Source: an uncultured Rhodanobacteraceae bacterium (GTDB lineage: Bacteria; Pseudomonadota; Gammaproteobacteria; Xanthomonadales; Rhodanobacteraceae). Taken from it: a DNA stretch of 6,172 bases. The stretch is taken from positions 1-6,172 of the forward strand of contig CALFNI010000437.1 in the NCBI GenBank assembly GCA_937902695.1, read 5' to 3'. A model generated the notes under the pieces. The model ran no database searches and was not told where the DNA came from. It saw only the letters and a list, made by a program, of their open reading frames with translations. Every line of letters starts with the position of its first letter. The first letter of the stretch is position 1. The position numbers were made by a program, and so were the translations under genes. Below are positions 1 through 4,449 of this stretch, in pieces.

Positions 1-442
1 CGTCCGAGCGCGCGATCCACGGCGCGTCGGAGACGAAGAGATGCGTGATCATCCGGTCGTGGATGTTGCAGCCGACCGGGATCTCGCCGGTCCGGTCAAG
101 CGTCACCGGCGGCGAGCTCGCACCGGGCGCGATGACGAACTCGAAGCTCTTCGCCGCCGCGAACGAGTAGACGTGATGACGCGTCGTATCGCTGTTGCGG
201 AACACGACCGCATCGCCCGGACGGAAGATCTCGACGTACGGAATGAACGTCTCGTCGCGCTGATCGACGACTTTCGTCTCCGCCGCCCGCGCATCGGCGC
301 GCTGCGCGCCGTCGCTTCGCAGCGTCACGACGGCATCGCCTGCCGGATGCCCGTGGCCATCGTCGATCTCGACGGTCAGGGCGCCCGCGGTCGCTCGCAC
401 GACCATCGACGTCAGCAGTACGGCTGCTGGCAAGACGCGCAT
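1..442 (-). CDS. Exported cupredoxin-like copper protein ('methylamine utilization protein'-type), C-terminus cut by window edge
   Basis: I read 147 residues from an ATG at 442-440, open to the left edge with no stop. Residues 1-20 (MRVLPAAVLLTSMVVRATAG) look like a Sec signal peptide, so the protein should be periplasmic. The mature part reads as a cupredoxin beta-sandwich. A DTTRHHVYSF segment (85-94) supplies the first His ligand (His89 or His90), and GCNIHDRM (124-131) supplies Cys125, His128 and Met131. The C-x2-H-x2-M spacing is that of amicyanin-like type 1 copper sites. The combination of xxRHHVYSF and GCNIHDxM is what I remember from small proteins often annotated as methylamine utilization protein; that label does not prove a role in amine oxidation. 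Electron transfer or copper binding is the likely role, partner unknown. A G-rich stretch (GGGG, 447-450 on the other strand) precedes the start and a TAGACT box lies at 473-478. It is divergent from the kelch gene. The family call is firm; the function is inferred. Confidence 0.85.
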   Translation of the reverse strand, partial: MRVLPAAVLLTSMVVRATAGALTVEIDDGHGHPAGDAVVTLRSDGAQRADARAAETKVVDQRDETFIPYVEIFRPGDAVVFRNSDTTRHHVYSFAAAKSFEFVIAPGASSPPVTLDRTGEIPVGCNIHDRMITHLFVSDAPWIARSD

Positions 443-472
443 CGATCCCCCGCTCGATCCGAGACGCGCGGC

Positions 473-478
473 AGTCTA
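473..478 (-). promoter_or_regulatory. Possible -10 box (TAGACT) for the cupredoxin gene
   Basis: On the minus strand the sequence GCTAGACT lies about 30 bases upstream of the cupredoxin ATG and would give a leader of roughly 25 bases. The hexamer TAGACT matches TATAAT at four of six positions. No TTGACA-like -35 sits at 16-18 bases spacing (the region there is CGGCCG), so the promoter is weak or activator-dependent, or the match is chance. Confidence 0.3.
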
Positions 479-584
479 GCGCACCTCGTTGCGCGCGGCC
501 GTGAGTGAAATTGCCCAGGAAAAAGGCACTGTGAAGGTGGTGCGAAAAAACGGTGCTCGCGATGCGTCGATCCGTTCGCACTTC

Positions 585-620
585 GGGCTCGCTGCGTTCA
601 GGCGAGGCGGGCTCGCAGCG
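585..620. repeat. Imperfect 12-base direct repeat GGGCTCGC(T/A)GCG
   Basis: GGGCTCGCTGCG at 585-596 recurs as GGGCTCGCAGCG at 609-620, with 11 of 12 bases identical and 24 bases between starts. Because of the T/A difference, the inner parts CGCTGCG (590-596) and CGCAGCG (614-620) are also perfect inverted repeats with a 17-base loop. A regulator site is possible. In G+C-rich DNA a chance repeat of this length is also plausible. Confidence 0.35.
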
Positions 621-629
621 GTTGAGAAA

Positions 630-654
630 TGCAGAACTGCACGATGCGGCATCG
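630..654. promoter_or_regulatory. Two abutting palindromes, possible operator
   Basis: TGCAGAACTGCA (630-641; 5-base arms around AA) is followed immediately by CGATGCGGCATCG (642-654; 6-base arms around one G). Both are perfect in their arms. They lie in the middle of the divergent intergenic region, about 175 to 200 bases upstream of the kelch start and about 190 to 210 bases from the cupredoxin start. Dimeric regulators often bind such sites, but no regulator gene is visible and I do not recognise the sequence. Confidence 0.35.
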
Positions 655-815
655 CGTTGCCGCCGCCCGACAAGGATGATTCTCCCGCGATCTGCGCCGG
701 CGCGCGTCGTGTCTCGCTGCCGCGCCACCGGGTGGGGTCGGGCGGCGGCGCGCAGAAAGTTCCGCGAAACCATTGCGTGGCAGGCTGCGCTACGCTTGCG
801 GCGCGGAAGCGATCC

Positions 816-823
816 GAAGGGGG
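816..823 (+). promoter_or_regulatory. Ribosome-binding site of the kelch gene
   Basis: GAAGGGGG lies directly before the ATG at 828, with the AAGG core (817-820) seven bases from it. Together with the signal peptide that begins at this ATG, it decides the start over the in-frame ATG at 489, which would put about 113 residues in front of the signal peptide. Confidence 0.7.
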
Positions 824-827
824 TTCC

Positions 828-2348
828 ATGAAGGCCCGTTGTCTGGCGTTCGTCCTGCTCGCCGCAGGCATTCCGTTCGGCCGCACCGCGATCGGCGCGA
901 CGCTCGAGCCGCTGACCCATCAGCCGCCCGCGTACGTCGGCCCCAACCAGCCGTTCCTCCTGACCGACGGCAGCGTGCTGTTCCAGGACGATTCGTTCAC
1001 CGGGTTCTGGAAGCTGACGCCCGATGCCGCCGGCGGTTATCTCGACGGCACCTGGACAAAGGTTGCGAGCCTGCCGTCCGCATGGAACTACGGGCCCTAT
1101 GCGTACGCGTCGGCGGTGCTCGCCGACGGGCGCGTGCTGATCGAGGGCGGCGAATACAACCTCGGTGGCCCGTTCTCGCTGACGAACCAGGGCGCGATCT
1201 ACGATCCCGTCGCGGACAGCTGGACGGAGGTCGCGCCGCCGCCGGGCTGGGATTACATCGGCGACGCCTCGTCGATCGTCATGCCGAACGGCAAGTTCCT
1301 GCTCGGCAACAAGCTCGACCAGCGCATTGCCGAGCTCGATCCGGCGACGATGACGTGGACCGCGCTCGGTTCCGCCGGCGCGGACGAGGACTTCAACGCC
1401 GAGGAAGGCTGGACCTTGCTGCCCGACGGAACGTTCATCACGGTCGATGTCTTCGCGGCGCCGATGACCAAGCGCTACACCTATACCGACGCGGAGAACG
1501 CGGGCTCGTGGACGAGCCTCGGTGCGACGCAGGGATCGCTCGCATGGGACTACAACAAGCCGCCCATCATCTTTCCGGGCGGCAGCTACGTTCCGCCCGG
1601 TGAGACGGGCCAGTGCATGCTGATGCCGGGCACGACCGTGTTCTGCACGGGCGCATCGGACGATCAGCCGGCCCATCCCGCGCACACGGCGATCCTCGAC
1701 ACGACGACGATGACGTGGGGCACCGGCCCCGATTTCCCGCCCGGTGACGATGCCGGCGACACGAGTGCCGTGCTGCTGCCGAACGGCAACGTGCTCGTCT
1801 CGGCGACGTCCGGGCAGCTCTACGAGTTCGACGGCGGCACGCTCGCGCCGACGCTCTCGGCGGGCACGCCGGCGCGGCTGATCGTGCTCCCGAGCGGCGA
1901 GGTGCTCGTCAATGGTTTCGACGTCGAGCTCTATACGCCGGACGACACGAATCCCCATCCGCTCGCGATCGCGCAGATCATCGATCTCCCGTTCTTCCTG
2001 ATCCCCGGAAATACCTATCGTTTGAGCGGCTTTCAGCTCAACGGCATTTCGCAGGCCCAGGCTTTCGGAGACGAGATTCAGGCGCCGACGAACTACCCGC
2101 TCGTGCGCCTGACCGGATCGGGCGGCGACGTGCACTACGCGCGCACGCATGATCACAGCTCGATGGGCGTCCAGACCGGCTTCTCGAACACGGTGTGGAC
2201 GTGGTTCGACGTGCCTGCCGATATGCAGGCCGGCACCTATCGCATCGAAACGGTCGCGAACGGCGTTCCATCGAATCACACCTGCATCAGGGTGCTATCG
2301 GCGGATGCGATATTCGCCGATCCGTTCGAACTCTGCGCGCCGTTGTGA
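828..2348 (+). CDS. Secreted kelch-type beta-propeller protein with galactose-oxidase-like C-terminal domain
   Basis: The protein has 506 residues. Residues 1-24 form a signal peptide (basic MKAR, hydrophobic CLAFVLLAAGIPFG, likely cleavage after AIGA). The body is a propeller: the strand-turn-strand motif 'LPNGxVLV' recurs near residues 45, 98, 152, 198, 266, 317 and 354, and three blades carry a 'YDPxxxxW' type turn (125-132, 170-177, 290-297). Residues about 395-490 match the Ig-like C-terminal domain of galactose-oxidase relatives (DUF1929-like), with NTYRLSGFQLNGIS, TNYPLVRLT and YARTHDHSSMGV. By eye, positions equal to the Cys-Tyr cofactor and the axial Tyr-His of galactose oxidase are Ala93, Asp146 and Gly310-Asp311. 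Only a His in the THDH stretch (441 or 443) remains, so oxidase chemistry is unlikely. The tail IFADPFELCAPL (495-506) resembles a C-terminal motif I recall from exported Xanthomonadales proteins. A role in extracellular binding or adhesion is inferred; no ligand is known. It is convergent with the amidohydrolase gene 19 bases away. Confidence 0.85.
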   Translation: MKARCLAFVLLAAGIPFGRTAIGATLEPLTHQPPAYVGPNQPFLLTDGSVLFQDDSFTGFWKLTPDAAGGYLDGTWTKVASLPSAWNYGPYAYASAVLADGRVLIEGGEYNLGGPFSLTNQGAIYDPVADSWTEVAPPPGWDYIGDASSIVMPNGKFLLGNKLDQRIAELDPATMTWTALGSAGADEDFNAEEGWTLLPDGTFITVDVFAAPMTKRYTYTDAENAGSWTSLGATQGSLAWDYNKPPIIFPGGSYVPPGETGQCMLMPGTTVFCTGASDDQPAHPAHTAILDTTTMTWGTGPDFPPGDDAGDTSAVLLPNGNVLVSATSGQLYEFDGGTLAPTLSAGTPARLIVLPSGEVLVNGFDVELYTPDDTNPHPLAIAQIIDLPFFLIPGNTYRLSGFQLNGISQAQAFGDEIQAPTNYPLVRLTGSGGDVHYARTHDHSSMGVQTGFSNTVWTWFDVPADMQAGTYRIETVANGVPSNHTCIRVLSADAIFADPFELCAPL

Positions 2349-2367
2349 GCGGCATGCGCCTCTGGCA

Positions 2368-3735
2368 TCAGGGTGCCGAAGCGCGACGATAGGCCTCGCG
2401 AACGCCGTCGGTAAGACCTTTCAGCGCGGCCGCGTCGCGCCACTGTCCATGCGCCATGACGCCGAGCGGCGCGCGCAACGTCGCGAGCGAATCGAGCGGA
2501 TTGCCGGCCGACAGCACGAGGTCGGCGCGATAACCCGGCGCGACGACGCCGAACGGATCGCCGCCTTTCGTGCGCGCGATGAACGCGCCGGGCGACCGCG
2601 TTGCGCTGGTGAGGACCTCGAAGCGCGTCAGGCCCGCGGCTTCGAGCGCGTCGAGATCGTCGTGCAGCGAGAAGCCCGGCAGCATGCCCGGCACGGCGGG
2701 CGCGTCGGTGCCGGCGACGAGCTCGACGCCGCCGTCCGCCATCGCCTTGACGAGCTTGCCGAGGAACGCGAGCTTCGCGTCGAGCCTGGCGGTCTTCGCG
2801 AAATAGCCGCTCGCCTGCCAGGCCAGGCGGTCGTTCGGCGAAAGGAGGCCGGCCTCGGGTTTCGCGAGGATCGACGCGATGAACTCGGGATGCCGGATCT
2901 GATGCGCGATCGCAGCGTACGTCGAAAGATCGGCCGTCGCGGTCGCGCCGTACTCCTTCGCAAGCGCGACCGCCTCCGGAATGCGGCTCTCGGGCGGCGG
3001 CACGTCGGTTTCCTCGACTCCGCGCGGCGTGAAGAACGTATAGAAGAACTCTTCCGCGTGCGCGACGAGCACCTGCCCTTCCGCCAGCTGGCGCTCGAGA
3101 CGCACGGCCGTCACGCCGTGTCCGACGAGCGGGAGGCCCTGGCGGCGGCCTTCGGCGGCAAGTGCATCGAAGACATCGGGGGCAAGGCCGACATATACCT
3201 TCATGAAGTCGTAGCCGTTCGTCTTCGCGAGCCCGACGATTGCGCGCGCTTCGTCGGGCGTCCTGATGACGAAGCCGTTGTAGTCGGTGTTGCCGTCGAC
3301 GAGAAAGCTCGCGTACACGTGCGGACCCGGAATCGCGCCGCGGTTGACCGCCGGCACGGTCTTGTCGACGAAGCCCGCGCGCGCGCCGCCCATGTGCAGC
3401 ACGGTGGTGACGCCCTGCGCGAGATAGACGGCGAGATCCTGCCTTGATTCCGAATGCGTGTGCATGTCGGTCAGGCCCGGCGACAGCCACGCGCTACCGT
3501 GGCCGTCGACGATTTCGGCATCCTTTGGTATGGCGGCGTTGCCGCCCACGGAAACGATCCTGCCGTCGGCGACGATGACGGTCTGATCGCGCAGCACGCG
3601 CTCGCGGTCCATCGGGACGACATTGACATGAACGAACGCAGTCGCCGGCGGTGCAGGCGTGTCGCCGTGCGCGAGCGACGCTCCGGATGCCGCGCACGCA
3701 ACCGCGACGCTGAAAAGGACATCTCGTGAATGCAC
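2368..3735 (-). CDS. Exported metal-dependent amidohydrolase (imidazolonepropionase-like, COG1228 type)
   Basis: The protein has 455 residues and starts at GTG 3735-3733, preceded by AAGGA at six bases spacing. Residues 1-22 are a signal peptide (VHSRD, then VLFSVAVACAASGASLA), so it acts in the periplasm or is released. AVAC (11-14) is only a poor lipobox, so I favour ordinary cleavage. The full metal set of the amidohydrolase TIM barrel is present: His92 and His94 in DMHTHS, Lys179 in FMKVYVG (the lysine usually carboxylated to bridge two metals), His206 in LVGHGV, His226 in VAHAEEF and Asp344 in VAGTDAP. The C-terminal pattern LHDDLDALEAAGLT and GYRADLVLSAGNPL (357-414) is typical of the imidazolonepropionase-like group, which includes Xaa-Pro dipeptidases and other C-N hydrolases. 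It should be active; the substrate is unknown. It lies 65 bases after the CpcT-like gene in the same direction and is probably cotranscribed with it. Confidence 0.9.
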   Translation of the reverse strand: MHSRDVLFSVAVACAASGASLAHGDTPAPPATAFVHVNVVPMDRERVLRDQTVIVADGRIVSVGGNAAIPKDAEIVDGHGSAWLSPGLTDMHTHSESRQDLAVYLAQGVTTVLHMGGARAGFVDKTVPAVNRGAIPGPHVYASFLVDGNTDYNGFVIRTPDEARAIVGLAKTNGYDFMKVYVGLAPDVFDALAAEGRRQGLPLVGHGVTAVRLERQLAEGQVLVAHAEEFFYTFFTPRGVEETDVPPPESRIPEAVALAKEYGATATADLSTYAAIAHQIRHPEFIASILAKPEAGLLSPNDRLAWQASGYFAKTARLDAKLAFLGKLVKAMADGGVELVAGTDAPAVPGMLPGFSLHDDLDALEAAGLTRFEVLTSATRSPGAFIARTKGGDPFGVVAPGYRADLVLSAGNPLDSLATLRAPLGVMAHGQWRDAAALKGLTDGVREAYRRASAP

Positions 3736-3741
3736 CTCGAA

Positions 3742-3746
3742 TCCTT
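3742..3746 (-). promoter_or_regulatory. Ribosome-binding site fixing a GTG start for the amidohydrolase
   Basis: The minus strand reads AAGGA, then six bases, then GTG. No ATG is available near the head of the signal peptide in this frame; the first downstream ATG lies at residue 42, after the signal peptide. The GTG therefore gives the only start that keeps a full signal sequence. Confidence 0.75.
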
Positions 3747-3800
3747 GCCTCGGCGCCGTGTCGGCGGACGCAGGTGAGATGCGGCGGCGGCCCGCTGGGT

Positions 3801-4364
3801 TTAATGCGATCGTCGCGCTTCGATGCGCGTCCGCGCGCCGCGCAGATTGAGATCGACATCGAGCCGATCGCCTTCGCGATCGTAGCCGACCGGCATCAGC
3901 GCCCGCCGTGCGCCGACGCTCATCGACACGGCGACGCAGGGCTCTCCTTCGGCGACGCCGTCGAGCCTGCCGTTCGCGAACGATCCGCGCAGCGCACAGG
4001 CTTCCAGCGACAGCCACCCGGCGGGATCGAACGACGACGCCGGCGGCGGCGCATCCTGCTTCAGCTGATAGTACGGAACCAGCGCGTAGCTGCCGTCGTA
4101 TTCCTTGCGAAGCTGCATCGCCCAGGTCTGGTCGAACGACGTGGCCGCATCGGTTTCGACATGCACGGCCCAGAGTGTCCACCCCGGCCTCGCGGTCGGC
4201 GCGATCGTGACGACGACGTGCGGCGTGCCCGCGTCCGCTTTCGCCTGCGCGGCGTTGTCGTACCTGCCATCGAGGAGCGCATTCGGATCGGGCGTCGATG
4301 CGGCGCCGGCACTCGTCGCGAGAACCGCGGCGGACAGCAGGGCCGTGAGGATGCGGCGCGTCAT
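3801..4364 (-). CDS. Exported CpcT/CpeT-like (DUF1001-type) protein
   Basis: The protein has 187 residues. Residues 1-22 (MTRRILTALLSAAVLATSAG and following) are a Sec signal peptide, so it is likely periplasmic. The start is supported by GGAGA seven bases upstream. The mature N-terminus LLDGRYDNAAQ (30-40) matches the 'W-x-G-x-YDN-x-x-Q' opening of the CpcT/CpeT family, and the rest follows the same order: GWTLWAVHVE (61-70), WAMQLRKEYDG (81-91), SYALVPYYQL (92-101), and a Cys pair (Cys123 in LEACALRGSF and Cys143 in GEPCVAV) that could form a disulfide. Cyanobacterial CpcT and CpeT are lyases or chaperone-like proteins for attaching bilin to phycobiliproteins, built on a lipocalin-like barrel. 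No phycobiliprotein is expected here, so binding of a hydrophobic or tetrapyrrole ligand is only a guess. It lies between a TonB receptor and an amidohydrolase. The assignment is by pattern only; a generic hypothetical is the alternative. Confidence 0.6.
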   Translation of the reverse strand: MTRRILTALLSAAVLATSAGAASTPDPNALLDGRYDNAAQAKADAGTPHVVVTIAPTARPGWTLWAVHVETDAATSFDQTWAMQLRKEYDGSYALVPYYQLKQDAPPPASSFDPAGWLSLEACALRGSFANGRLDGVAEGEPCVAVSMSVGARRALMPVGYDREGDRLDVDLNLRGARTRIEARRSH

Positions 4365-4393
4365 CGGATTTTCTCCGGCATCTCGACCGGCGC

Positions 4394-4399
4394 ATGATA
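4394..4399 (-). promoter_or_regulatory. Possible -10 box (TATCAT) for the CpcT-like/amidohydrolase pair
   Basis: TATCAT on the minus strand matches TATAAT at five of six positions and lies 29 bases before the ATG at 4364. The -35 position falls in the G+C-rich hairpin at 4411-4437 and has no TTGACA likeness. A promoter is plausible but not shown. Confidence 0.25.
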
Positions 4400-4410
4400 C
4401 GCCGCGTGAC

Positions 4411-4437
4411 GGGCCGCGCGGGAACGCCGCGCGGCCC
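4411..4437 (-). terminator. Strong G+C-rich hairpin after the TonB receptor gene
   Basis: GGGCCGCGCGG (4411-4421) and CCGCGCGGCCC (4427-4437) form a perfect 11-base-pair stem with a five-base loop, beginning 12 bases past the receptor's stop codon. TGAC (4407-4410) and GTCA (4441-4444) can extend the stem past a three-base bulge. No T-tract follows on the minus strand, so it is not a canonical intrinsic terminator. It could pause or attenuate transcription, protect the 3' end, or act with Rho. Confidence 0.5.
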
Positions 4438-4449
4438 GGCGTCAGGACG

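Larger units (their letters stand above)
443..827. other. Divergent intergenic region, 385 bases, with repeats and palindromes but no convincing gene
   Basis: This region separates the divergent starts of the cupredoxin (442) and kelch (828) genes. The plus-strand kelch frame stays open upstream to an ATG at 489, but its translation there is arginine- and alanine-rich without family features, so I treat it as non-coding. It holds a candidate cupredoxin -10 at 473-478, an imperfect 12-base direct repeat at 585-596 and 609-620, two abutting palindromes at 630-641 and 642-654, and the kelch ribosome-binding site at 816-823. A TACGCT at 791-796 could be a -10 for the kelch gene, but no -35 is found at proper spacing. 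The stretch 655-790 shows nothing I can name. Confidence 0.6.

Noticed and set aside
512..528. TGCC/GGCA hairpin flanking an A-run as a terminator
   Set aside because: The stem is only four base pairs, the A-run lies in the loop and not after the stem, and no gene ends there.
773..796. TTGCGT (773-778) and TACGCT (791-796) as a sigma-70 promoter for the kelch gene
   Set aside because: The spacing is only 12 bases, well short of the 16-18 needed.
489..827. N-terminal extension of the kelch protein from an ATG at 489
   Set aside because: It would put a signal peptide about 113 residues inside the protein. The ATG at 828 has a good ribosome-binding site and begins the signal peptide exactly.
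96..2279. A minus-strand open frame of 727 codons opposite the kelch gene and across the intergenic region
   Set aside because: The product is an Arg/Ala/Val/Glu-rich low-complexity translation with no domain. It is the expected shadow of a G+C-rich gene, and the overlapped plus-strand frame has a clear signal peptide and kelch motifs.
2149..3447. A plus-strand open frame of 432 codons across the amidohydrolase gene
   Set aside because: It is arginine-rich, has no recognisable motif, and lies antisense to an amidohydrolase with all metal ligands in order.
3736..4395. Amidohydrolase reading frame continuing upstream into the CpcT-like gene (a fusion)
   Set aside because: The upstream extension is Arg-rich and lies in a different frame from the CpcT-like gene, which has its own signal peptide, start and stop. 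The GTG at 3735 with AAGGA is a sound start.
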